Shown here in pieces: positions 9,149 to 17,599 of a stretch of DNA of 64,000 nt. A model generated the notes under the pieces. It ran no database searches. It was not told the DNA's origin and was given only the letters and a program-made list of their open reading frames with translations. The translations under genes were made by a program, and so were the position numbers. The stretch's first letter is position 1. Every line of letters starts with the position of its first letter. The DNA comes from Cristatella mucedo (lineage: Eukaryota; Bryozoa; Phylactolaemata; Cristatellidae), in contig WPIO01000013.1 of the NCBI GenBank assembly GCA_009760855.2, forward strand, positions 3,682,501 through 3,746,500, in the 5' to 3' direction.

Positions 9149-9678
9149 TATATATCATACACAAGTTTATTAATTCTTGCAATGTATGACTTTGGTACTT
9201 TTCAAGATTCTCCAAGATAATCTATAGCAGCACTAATTGAATTTACTACCCCTGTATTGCCTGCAGCAAGTTCAAGAATCCGTAGCTCTATTTGATCAAA
9301 TACTTCTAAATCATTCTTTGCAGCTAATGGAATTACTTCAACTCCTTTGCTTTTTTAGTTTTAAAAAGTTTGTTATATAATCTTTTTACACTTATTTCCT
9401 TCATAACCTTTCATTTCTAGGTAAATAATGTAAATTTGTGTGGGAAGACTAACATCATCAATATTTTCTATCATATTTCTTATACTAGGATCTAATTTTT
9501 TCTTTTCCTTTATCATTAGCAATATCAAGCAATTCTTTTTAGGATCTCGCGTTGAAAAGTATTGGTTAGGTATTTCTGCTGTTCTTTCATCCTTAATGAT
9601 AGTATAGTAATTAACAGCATAATCGTAAATATTACTGGCTGATTTCCCTAAAGTCTCTCTTGGCTTTAGATATTTCAT
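9149..9678 (-). pseudogene. V1 protein of unknown role, broken
   Basis: ORF 9678-9373 starts MKYLKPRETLGKSASNIYDY and is charged, with a repeated 'P-x(n)-I-Y' flavour. Downstream, in another frame, follows VEVIPLAAKNDLEVFDQIE and GVVNSISAAIDYLGES, then TGA, then KVPKSYIARINKLVYD and a stop at 9150-9148. It may be one gene of ~175 codons with a frameshift near 9370 and a nonsense codon near 9210, or two. No family recognised. Confidence 0.4.
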
Positions 9679-10016
9679 TTCCTCTCCTAACTTAAAAGGC
9701 TATTTCAAACATATTTAGATCTTTATTTTCATCATTAATTTCATCTATTAATCTCTTTACAGAATTTGGAACGTTTCCTTTATTAGTGTATTTTAGAAAA
9801 TCAAGTAGATTAGATTTATCTAAGTCTTGTATTCTTTCTTCTGTTTTCTTTAGAGTGCCAGTAGTTAGATTTATTTCTAATTCATCAGCCAAAGTTGTTT
9901 GAACATTATCAATAGCTTCTCGTACTTTTGGATTAGGCGCATGTGTCTTGGCTTTATTTACTATTGTAATTGCTTTTTCAAACTCACCTGACTTAAAATA
10001 TAAACATATATAATTA

Positions 10017-10023
10017 ATTTATA
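10017..10023 (+). repeat. SINE-2 target-site duplication AATTTAT (second copy 10129-10135)
   Basis: AATTTAT occurs at 10017-10023 and 10129-10135, directly flanking the SINE-2 body. Confidence 0.75.
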
Positions 10024-10128
10024 TAGCGCCCCAAGAGAACTTAAACTCTATTCAGGCGCTTCACATATGCCTGGGGGCTCGAGCCCACGACCTCAGTCAG
10101 ACCTTGGTCGGGGCGACTTAACAGCTTC
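10024..10128 (-). mobile_element. SINE-2, tRNA-derived with LINE-B-like 3' stem-loop
   Basis: Read leftward: a tRNA-like head with a degenerate B-box (GGGCTCGAGCCC), then TGTGAAGCGCCTGAATAGAG and TTAAGTTCTCTTGGGGCGCTATA. The last ~40 bases fold into the same stem-loop that ends every LINE-B copy. It is flanked by a 7-bp duplication. Confidence 0.85.
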
Positions 10129-10518
10129 AATTTATTTTTTTAGAGTATTCTAAATATCTGGTACAGACTTATATTCCAAAGCCTTTTAATATAATCTCTA
10201 TTCAGCTCTAATGCCTTTGCTGTTTCCGTTTGTATAGCAAGTTTTGGTCTAACTTTTTTAAGTGTTTCAATAACAACATTTCCTGAGTTATCAGTAGATC
10301 TCTCTAGTGCAAGTTGATTAAGATGAGATTCAACTGCATCTCTTTCTGCAATTTCTGCTTCAAGTCTTTGCATTTCACTGTCATTCTGCAATATTGTTGT
10401 CTCTCTTAAATCTTCTAGGTTTTTTATTTTAGCTCCATTGTCAAGTGCTTGTTGAACACTTCCCCTGTAGGCTTTCTTGCTTGAATCAATTTTTCCATTT
10501 ATCATTTACCTATATCTA

Positions 10519-11182
10519 TTAAACATTGAAAATAGTAATTAATTGCTTTCCAGTTTTATCAACAGACCAGAATCTTCGTTCCGATTCAGTTTTACTTAGG
10601 TCTATCACACAAAATCCAAAAAGATTCCTTGTACAAGAGTTAACCCAATCTCTAAATTGTCTTATCAATATCTCTAGTATACGCTTCACAAATATATTAT
10701 ATATCTGTTGCGTTTAGTTTGAAAATTATTACCATATTTACATTATTCCTGATTTATCTCCAAGAAATATTAGTAAATCCTTGAGCAAGATCAAATATGT
10801 TTAGTCCTTTATGTCTTCATCGTGTAAAATAATCTAATATTTTAGTTTGGTCTTCTGTCATTAAATCATCAAGTGCAACAACATTTTTACAATTTTTATA
10901 TGAGTCTGCTTCTGGCATTTCATCAATACCATTAATCCAAACATAAAAACCTTTTTATTTTGTCATTGATCTAAGACCACGACACAGCTTTTGATCTAAA
11001 CTTGAAGCAATAATGGTACAAGTATCATAATTAACCATCCCGTAGAAAATCCAATTCTTTATTAACTGTGATTTTCCAGACCCACCAGGACCGAGTACTA
11101 GAGCTCTAATGGGCACATTTGGTAATGGCTCTTTATGGCCAGTGTCAATATCTTGTCCAAAATTAAAAGCCCGGACTTTCAA
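10519..11182 (-). pseudogene. A32/FtsK-HerA-type DNA-packaging ATPase, broken
   Basis: The family pumps the genome into the capsid. It starts at ATG 11182 (MKVRAFNFGQD). Walker A is LGPGGSGKSQ at about residue 30. The first frame ends at 10955; in a second frame follow NVVALDDLM (Walker B, two acidic residues) and, after an in-frame TGA, RHKGLNIFDLAQGF, the usual sensor/Gln motif of A32-type ATPases. A further frame carries the C-terminal part (RDWVNSCTRNLFGF…). It ends TAA 10521-10519. There are at least two frameshifts and two stops. It is the first gene of the leftward block, 42 bp from the divergent zinc-ribbon gene. Confidence 0.85.
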
Positions 11183-11224
11183 TGTAATTTTCTATACTAA
11201 GCAAAGTTTTATATATTTATAAAA
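11183..11224. promoter_or_regulatory. Divergent promoter region between ATPase and zinc-ribbon genes
   Basis: Only 42 bp separate the two divergent start codons. The gap is A+T-rich and ends in TTTATATATTTATAAAA, containing TATA-like boxes readable on both strands. Divergent blocks usually share such a control region; the function is inferred. Confidence 0.5.
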
Positions 11225-11535
11225 ATGGAAATCTATTGCTTGAAATGGTGCTCTACTGACAATATTCACGAATAATATGTTTAAATAAATAGTACAAAAG
11301 GGCCTAGAGGAATTATAAAAGCTATTTGTACAATTTGTGAGCATAAGAAATCAAAGTTTGTTAAAATTAGAAGTGAACGAATGAGTGTAGCGAGTGGAGT
11401 ATTATCTCATGATAAAATGTTAGTGGCGTTCTAAGCCAAGGTAAAAAGTTAGGCAGTGGTACAAAACAACAAGTACTTTCTGAGTTGATAAAGACTATAA
11501 ATAGTTTAAAAGAAAAACAAAAAGTTCTCCATTGA
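11225..11535 (+). pseudogene. Zinc-ribbon-like small protein, broken
   Basis: It begins MEIYCLKWC, has two nonsense codons (TAA, 11273 and 11282), then GPRGIIKAICTICEHKKSKFV: two Cys pairs spaced like a zinc ribbon, with the 'C-x2-C … K-SKFVK' ending seen in small proteins encoded near Polinton-type proteases. After a frame change near 11430 a helical tail (LSELIKTINSLKEKQ) ends in TGA 11533-11535, overlapping the protease start by one base (TGATG). Confidence 0.5.
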
Positions 11536-11905
11536 TGGGTTTAGAGATATTGGATTATGTAAAAGAACTAAATATAAAAAAAACTTTCGTGGAGTGTTTG
11601 CAAGAGATGAACTAACAAAGCCAAAAGAAAACGAATCTCTTATTTGTAATACAGGTAAGTCCGATTTAGCAATTTATCACTGGGTAGTACTTACAAAAGT
11701 AGGAGATTTTCGTTTTTACTTTGATTCATTTGGTGCTCCGCCATTGCCAGAAGTAATTGACTACTTTGGACTTGTTCCAAGTTTTCAAACTTTCCAACTT
11801 CAAGAATACAGACAAACAGATTGTGGAATGCGGTGTCTAATTTTCTTAAAACTAATGGATTTAACTGATTTTTGGACAGTAATTGAATTATCATTTTTAA
11901 ATTAA
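11535..11905 (+). pseudogene. Adenain-like cysteine protease (maturation protease), one frameshift
   Basis: It would cleave capsid precursors. Start ATG 11535 (MGLEILDYVKELNI); the frame changes in an A-run near 11580, after which the ORF is open to TAA 11905. Catalytic residues of the adenovirus-protease/Ulp1-type fold are in order: His in IYHWVVL, Asp in FYFDSFG, Gln and Cys in YRQTDCGMRC. About 123 codons is short compared with adenovirus protease (~200) but usual for the minimal Polinton-type form. It follows the zinc-ribbon ORF through a TGATG overlap. Confidence 0.88.
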
Positions 11906-11928
11906 ACAAAAATTTCCTTTGTATAGAA

Positions 11929-12420
11929 ATGGAAAACCAAGAAAAGAAATCTATTGTACCAGGAAATTCAGCTGTCCATATCCCAAAAGGCAAACCTGCA
12001 TGTGTTCATGTTGAAGAAAAGATGACAAAAGATTCAAAACCACATCTAAATGCATGGGTTTATATTACACAAGATTTGCTTCCTTTTCTTCAAAATATAG
12101 TTACTCATGCTAGTGAACAACTTGACTTTTATGGTTATGATTTATCACAAAAATCTACTATTACAGTTAAATTTGATTTTGAAAATAAACCAAGTTTATT
12201 CATTGATCAAAACAATGAACAAATTAAATTTAATAATCCAGGTGAGATTATATAAAAATTAGGAAATGATTTTGGTATCACATGAGTTCTGGATGGAAGC
12301 TATATTAGCAAAGATTATTATATCTCTGAACCAAGACTTAATAAAAGATTAAAGATTGATCAAGTAAAATTTTACAATGAAATCAAAAGATTTGAATCTA
12401 GTCCAGCAGAATTTTAGACA
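11929..12420 (+). pseudogene. V1 protein of unknown role, 3' end broken
   Basis: ATG 11929 gives an open 108-codon part (starts MENQEKKSIVPGNSAVH, contains QDLLPFLQNIV and TVKFDFENKP). After the stop at 12255, same-strand codons continue in another frame (KLGNDFGIT, TGA, VLDGSYISKDYYI, …FYNEIKRFESSPAEF) to about 12415. The full product would be ~160 codons. It is the third gene of the rightward block. No family recognised. Confidence 0.5.
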
Positions 12421-12487
12421 ATATTAGAAAAAATAAATAGCTTAGTTTAGTTTTTTCTATTTTTTTCGTGTAATATCTAATATTTTA

Positions 12488-13219
12488 TCAACAATATTTC
12501 TTGCAAATTGTTTTTGCCTTATTCAAGCTTGCAGGATTTGATACTTTATCTTTTAGGAAATCTGTAGCAAATGAATCATTCAGAGCACCACCAATACCTA
12601 ATCCTAGTTTTGCTTTAGCTGCCATTACAGTTGCAACAGTTTTCGCATCTTTTCTAACATAACTTGGTTGCCTTGGGTCAAGTGCAATACGCGCTGCTGA
12701 TTCTGCTAGAACTAAATCAGACAAGTTTCTTATCTCTGTTTTATGTGGCTCTGGCATACTTCCTGACTCTGTGTAATCATGATCGTGAATTAACGCTCGT
12801 CTGTCTAAATCGTTAACGCCTTCACAATTTTGCTCCATTCTTTCCTTGAATCTCGTTCCTGGACGCGAATATCTGCCCGTGTTATTAGATTCTCCTCCAT
12901 GTACTTCTTCTGATTTTACTCCAGGCGGCAATTTCATATGTAAACTCTCTTCCACCAGACAGTTTATTCAGAATATCGATTAGGCCAGTATCTAGTTTTC
13001 TATTTGCTCTCAATTGTTTAGCACTAAAACTTAACTGCATTCTAACGACTTTCGATTTGCATTTTTTAACTCTTGCAAGTTGAGTTTTTGTTATAAAAAT
13101 ACTACTATTTCCTATTAGATCTTCATGCTCGAATCTTATTGAAATGAGTGCTTTCGATCTAGCAATTAGATTTCTTTGATTTCTTCTGAGAGGTTTTCTT
13201 TTGCTTCACGGTATTCCAT
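12488..13219 (-). pseudogene. Phospholipase A2-domain virion-like protein (parvovirus VP1-type)
   Basis: The C-terminal part (12955-12488) contains YSRPGTRFKERM, EGVNDLDRRALIHDHDYTE and an Ala-rich C-terminus. The HDHDY motif supplies the His-Asp dyad, and the 'GPGT … NDLD-AA--HD--Y' pattern is that of parvovirus VP1 PLA2, used by those viruses to breach endosomes. The first Gly of GPGT reads Arg here. The N-terminal part (from about ATG 13219, after a frame change) has a basic NQRNLIARSKAL stretch and LSFSAKQLRANRKLDTG, a motif often seen in Polinton-type core or membrane proteins. A further frame change lies near 12950. It converges on the 11929 gene. Confidence 0.7.
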
Positions 13220-13258
13220 TTCTATATTAAACATTATGAAAGTTATTATATACTAAAA

Positions 13259-13799
13259 ATGTCACAGGAATCTTTTAGAAGCCGTGTTATGGAACTACAT
13301 TAATACAGCACAGATACTGGAAAATGTTTATGGAAAATTAACCGTCGTGGTAAAGCAACAGTTGGATCAGAAGCTGGGAGAACTCATAAGAAAGGCTAAA
13401 CAGAAATATGTATTGATGGAAAAATTTATCAAGCACACAGATTTGCTTGGCTCATAATGAATGAAGAAATTCCAATCTTCCAAATTGATCACATTAACTG
13501 AGGAAAATCTGATAATGGAATTTCAAATTTGAGTGTTGCTACTCACTCAGAAAACCAAAGAAATAAAAGAATTACTCTAAGAAATACTTCGGGCTTTATT
13601 GGAGTTTCTTTTAGCAAAAAATCAAAAATATGAATCATATATTACTATTAAAAATCATCAATATTACTTAGGATATTTTGACTATCCAAAAGATGCAGCG
13701 ACTGTGAGAGATATAGAAACTATTAAAATACATTTAAAATTTGCGAGAATCAATTTTAATCATTGTTTGACAGAAGATAAAAAATTAGTTAGATGTTAG
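13259..13799 (+). pseudogene. HNH homing endonuclease with AP2 DNA-binding domain, decayed
   Basis: Codons give [46 protein letters not shown] then TGA, and DNGISNLSVATHSENQRNK: the NUMOD4/HNH arrangement. These are followed by an AP2-type domain (SGFIGVSFSKK; after a frame change YLGYFDYPKDAA). Stops TAA (after HKKG) and TGA (after DHIN), plus the frameshift near 13605, inactivate it. Such free-standing selfish endonucleases are common in phages and giant viruses. It lies between divergent PLA2 and membrane-protein genes. Confidence 0.8.
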
Positions 13800-13807
13800 A
13801 CAGACTT

Positions 13808-14484
13808 TTAATTTTTGCATCTTAAATTTAGCATTTCACTACGTATTTCCTCTTGGGTTTTTTCTTGAGCAAAAAGATTAGCTAACAACAAATCAGCTGA
13901 TTCTACTTTGTAATCACAAGTTTCCTTTCCTCCTATAGTAGAAGATTCTACTTTTGCATATCTTGCTCAAGACTATCTGAATATGATACACCAGATTTCT
14001 CTACTAAGTTCTTGCCTTTCTTCAAATATTCTAATCTGTTATTCACCTCTGAGTTTTATATTTTTTCTGACAGATCAATATCTATTCCACGATCAAGTAA
14101 ATCAGTCATGTTCCTTAAGTCCTCAATAGCATTTTTTTATCTAGAACTTTGTAAATGTAGAGCACTAATTCTTTCTTCGTGCATATTCATAGGCGGTGCT
14201 CTTGCAGTATATATTGTTAGGTCAACTATTTTCTTAATAAAACTAGAAACAGTTACAGTAATCGTTACAGCAAGACCAACGGTGCATATTATACTTGCTA
14301 TACTTTCTATTATTGCATGCGAAAATCCTCCAGATCTTAATTCAAGAAAATTCTTTTTCCAAGCAATTTGATCTAATATATTTGCTTTCCAAAATACTTC
14401 TTCTCCAAATGTTTCTGTCGGAAACTTACTTGGATTTAGATACCAATCTGAATTAGATTTTTTCTGCTTCAAGCAATATTTCAT
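13808..14484 (-). pseudogene. Membrane protein of V1, broken
   Basis: ORF 14484-14137 starts MKYCLKQKKSNSDWYL and has a long hydrophobic segment (SIASIICTVGLAVTITVTVSSF) at about residues 60-85. After a stop near 14137, codons in the same strand continue (RNMTDLLDRGIDIDLSEKI, NNRLEYLKKGKNLVEKSG) to TAA 13810-13808. Its ATG overlaps the TGA of the next upstream gene (ATGA, 14484-14481). Possibly an inner-membrane or entry-related virion protein; role not recognised. Confidence 0.45.
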
Positions 14485-14909
14485 TTATATAATATCCAAT
14501 CTCTAAAGAAGCAACCATTTTCGAAAGACCTTTTTATCTGTAATTGTTTTCCATGATATGTTTCCGTATTTTCCAGACGAAATTCGTCAACGATTTTTTT
14601 TATAAATAAACCTAAGCCTACATCTCCTTTTATTCCTGAAAAAAATCAGCCAAGTGCTTTACCTACAGTTCCAATTACTTTGAATGATTGTACAACTTTT
14701 GGTGCAATTGTTGCAATCTTATTTAATGCATGTAAACAAAGTCTCATTGCAATCTTAGGTGCTAATTTTAAAATTGCTTTTGATCCAAATTCAGCTGCTG
14801 TTGTAGTACCGGATATTACTTCTTTAGTTGCATCTAATCCAGATTGTATATCTTCTTCAATAGAACCTCCTTTTTTATAAACTGCATTTTCTTCATATAT
14901 AATATACAA
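14481..14909 (-). pseudogene. Amphipathic virion-like protein, one internal TGA
   Basis: 143 codons in one frame from ATG 14909 to TGA 14483-14481, interrupted only by a TGA near 14645 (after GTVGKALG, before FFSGIKGDVGLGLF). It holds long Ala/Ile/Val-rich amphipathic helices (TTAAEFGSKAILKLAPKIA). No family recognised; membrane-active minor capsid proteins have this look. Confidence 0.45.
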
Positions 14910-14917
14910 TGTAAATT

Positions 14918-15061
14918 ATATCAAAAATAAATGGCTACATTTTTACAGATTTAGACTGCAATGAGTATACAGTAACTAATTTGGCTTATCCAGAAAACGA
15001 TTTTGATGCAATAAGATTAGATCATTCTCTTGTTTTAAATTTTGAAAATAACAGCCATTAA
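14918..15061 (+). pseudogene. Truncated fibre-like ORF at the V1 right edge
   Basis: An open frame reading through TVTNLAYPENDFDAIRLDHS, the same repeat type as in the 2586-3598 fibre (N-L--P-N--DA---), then ending at TAA 15061 just past the composition change at ~15050. It looks like the start of a second fibre gene cut off at the element edge. Confidence 0.45.
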
Positions 15062-15460
15062 TGTTTCCGTCAAACAGTCGTCACTGTTTGACTGTAATCC
15101 CATATCACCCCTGCGCATCTCTCCTCCTTCCTCTCCGCCTGTCTGTCTGTCTATGATGAACTCATCGCTAGTTTTGTCTCCCAGGCTAAGGAGATCAAAA
15201 CTCTTGAACATGTGCTGCCATATTTTTCCGCGTGAAATGCACAGACCTTTCGCTGTCCACCACAACAAATGCTGCAAATATGTCTCCGGTTAGCGGTGAA
15301 GTCCCCTGCCCTCTGAAACAGTTGCACTCAGGCCGCGAACTACGAAGCCAGATTCCCAAGATTCACGAGAGGCCGATGTGACTTTCGTCGCGTCTCCTTT
15401 CAGCGATTCTGGATACCAGGCACTTGAGCGAGCGTTGTACCGCCTGCTAAGAAATTACAT
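15062..15460. other. No gene recognised
   Basis: Host-like composition. Short ORFs on both strands show no family signal. Confidence 0.5.
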
Positions 15461-15461
15461 A

Positions 15462-15464
15462 CCC

Positions 15465-15517
<53 letters not shown>

Positions 15518-15528
15518 CGTGCGTGTGT
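15462..15528. repeat. (GT)n microsatellite with GTGC variant end
   Basis: Uninterrupted GT repeat followed by three GTGC units. Confidence 0.95.
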
Positions 15529-15792
15529 GTCCATGTCAAAGGCGGGGCTAAGTGCACTCGTCAGATCACGCTAGCACGTTCCAACCTTCGAGCAGAGCTC
15601 ACTGTTCACTGCAAAGTGCTCTGCCAAGAGTTTGCAATGACCTTCTGAGCAATGACGAACAGAACAGGTCCTCTCGGCCTATATCTCTCAGCAGCATGCC
15701 ACACAGTTGATCACCAGATCCCTCTGGAGTGCTTTTCGGCACGCCGGGGCATCGCTGGTGCAGTGCTATATCTACTGAATCTGGTCCTACTT

Positions 15793-15954
<162 letters not shown>

Positions 15955-16047
15955 CTCCGTGTTGCCAAATTGATCAGAAAGACAGCGCTGGCTTTCATTT
16001 ATACGCCGATGACACTCGGCTCTACCTATCACGTGACCCTTCTAACT

Positions 16048-16195
16048 CAAGGATAAAGTGCTCTCGCTTCACGACCTGGGTCGTAGGTTCGAGTTCTGCA
16101 GCGGTCGTTCCTTTATTGACCACTGTAAGCGGTGGTGATTGCCTTGAAGGCTCTTCTGCCGTTATGCAAATAAGGCTGCTCTTTTTAAGCCTTCT
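16048..16195 (+). mobile_element. SINE-1 copy (tRNA-derived), diverged
   Basis: Contains CACGACCTGGGTCGTAGGTTCGAG (dyad plus B-box) and the body CCACTGTAAGCGGTGGTGATTGCC…AAGGCTCTTCTGCCGTTATGCAAATAAGGCTG. It is nested in LINE-B. Confidence 0.8.
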
Positions 16196-16884
16196 TCTGC
16201 ATCCAACTCACTTGATTTCCTTGCAGGCTGCACCGACTAAAATTCGCACTATGATGATCACAAACTTCCTGAAGCCTAAAAAAAATAAGACTAAGATAAT
16301 TACGATCAAGCGTAGTGTCATTTTGTAGTGGAAGACCTCGCCCTTAAGATTGGTTTATTTAGCATCACTTCTGTGACGGCTGCCTTTAATCTGGTTCGCA
16401 AATTGATTGCCATGGATTGAGCACATTTCGTTCACTGTCAACTCGGCCTACTTTCAGTTAAGAACATTGCCAAAATCAGAGCTTGCTAAGGCAAAACTTT
16501 AACAGCCAAAACTACTTAATCGTCTGCAACTATGCTAAACACCGAGCAGCTCGCTTTATTTGTTGTCAACGGCGTAGCCGCTACATCGTTCGTCTATCTG
16601 AGCTCCACTGGCTCCCTATTACGTATTGAAACGACTTCGAAAATCTCTCTATGGCTAACACTTCACTCGCTCGCTTGCTTACCTATTCGACCCTGTAGCT
16701 CTGTCAGCGTGGCTCTCTCGCATTAGCCCTCCCCCAATCTTTCTCTGCCAGTCGTCTCGCTGAGCAGCGCACTAAATTGACATCTTTTAATTACCAGGCT
16801 TGTAGTTCGTCTGCACCGAAAGTCTGGAGCTCACTTCCGGCTTCTGTCACCTTATACAATGACTTTGAATTATTTAAGTAGTTG

Positions 16885-17005
16885 CAGTCCTGGTTTTGCC
16901 CAGGGGTAAAGTGCTCATCTTTAACGACCAGGCAAACTAAGAGGGCCTAGATAGAGATTAGGTTCTCTTACGGCACCGAACAGATGACTAAGTCTCAGCT
17001 AAAGA
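16885..17005. other. Short spacer with LINE-B-like 3' trace
   Basis: AGGGCCTAGATAGAGATTAGGTTCTCTTACGGCACC (about 16940-16975) resembles the LINE-B/SINE-2 terminal stem-loop; otherwise nothing seen. Confidence 0.4.
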
Positions 17006-17009
17006 CGCA

Positions 17010-17262
17010 ACTAGATGATTCAACAGCCTCTTTTATAGAGCGACAGAACAGCCTGTACGGCTATCGCCGCCGCTTGCAGGCAGCGGCAATAGAAGATCGC
17101 CCGCCGCATGATTCGAACCGAAGACCTCGGGACCGAGGTCGTAAAAAGCAATAATAATAATAGTGTACTTGATAAAGCGCCCTCAGAGAACTTAATCTCT
17201 TTCTCGGCGCTTTACATTTGCTGCAAAGGGAACCGCCTAGTACCTAGTGTGCCATCATGGCG
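17010..17262 (-). mobile_element. SINE-1 copy, split by a LINE-B tail
   Basis: The body and B-box lie at 17010-17151 (…GCATGATTCGAACCGAAGACCTCGGGACCGAGGTCG…). The tRNA-like 5' end (ACCTAGTGTGCCATCATGGC) resumes at 17237-17262 after the inserted LINE-B tail. Confidence 0.8.
17152..17236 (-). mobile_element. LINE-B 3' end, nested in SINE-1
   Basis: (ATT)n tail in reverse, then GCGCCCTCAGAGAACTTAATCTCTTTCTCGGCGC stem-loop and CTTTACATTTGCTGCAAAGGGA. It is a very short 5'-truncated insertion. Confidence 0.85.
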
Positions 17263-17599
17263 CAACCGTTTTGTTCAGCTTTTTCCTTCGCCCAATTGAA
17301 CAGCTTCGCTCCTTGTTGTCTGGTTTACTCGTTTCCTTCTGCATGATTCAGTGCACGCTACTAACCGGAGGTCATTAAAACCATGATTCAGGGGTCATTA
17401 AGCCCCCGAGTGTGTTTACTTGGGTTTGTGAACGCTTTTCGAAGCACGCTTTACCTTGCTTAATAATAAATCTGTTTTATTGCTTCTCTTGCACAGAGCT
17501 GTGATTCGCCTGAAACGAGAATGGTTTCTCTTAGGGCTCGCTATACAAAAAAATCATTGTTATTATTATGCATGATCGTTTTTTCATAAGCCAATAAAG
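17263..17599. other. No gene recognised
   Basis: Mixed sequence with a trace 'GGGCTCGCTATACAAAAAAATCATTGTTATTATTATG' near 17535-17570 that looks like another retroelement 3' end. Confidence 0.4.

Larger units (their letters stand above)
9692..10505 (-). pseudogene. Coiled-coil V1 protein interrupted by SINE-2
   Basis: It starts MINGKIDSSKKAYRG at 10505, 13 bp after the ATPase stop. The first half is a long helix with a heptad character (LEDLRETTILQNDSEMQRLE…). The SINE-2 insertion (10024-10128) splits it. The second half resumes with FKSGEFEKAITIVNKAKTH, resembling a TPR-like helix pair, and ends at 9692. Without the insertion it would be ~230 codons. No family recognised; a structural or scaffold role is a guess. 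Confidence 0.5.
849..15050. mobile_element. V1: Polinton/adintovirus-like endogenous viral element, decayed
   Basis: This ~14-kb A+T-rich island has abrupt edges against G+C-richer host DNA at about 849 and 15050. It encodes an rve integrase, A32-type ATPase, adenain-like protease, probable double-jelly-roll capsid protein, penton-like proteins, fibre, YqaJ nuclease, PLA2-domain protein, HNH-AP2 endonuclease and small virion-like proteins. The integrase/ATPase/protease/capsid core is the hallmark set of Polintons and adintoviruses. No protein-primed DNA polymerase B is visible and I found no terminal inverted repeat; the right edge cuts a fibre-like ORF, so one end is probably lost. LINE-A (4989-5922) and SINE-2 (10024-10128; partial 8000-8053) lie inside it. 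Most genes are broken by frameshifts, often at A-runs. Element type is inferred from gene content; family placement is uncertain. Confidence 0.85.

Noticed and set aside
8680-9173. Plus-strand ORFs in V1
   Set aside because: Antisense shadows of the penton-like gene, which shows family-like patterns on the minus strand.
14012-14880. Plus-strand hydrophobic ORFs in V1
   Set aside because: Antisense of the membrane and amphipathic minus-strand genes; the minus frames have linked ATGA starts.
849-15050. V1 as bacterial contamination
   Set aside because: Host LINE-A and SINE-2 are inserted inside its genes, and the capsid/ATPase/protease set is that of eukaryotic viral elements.
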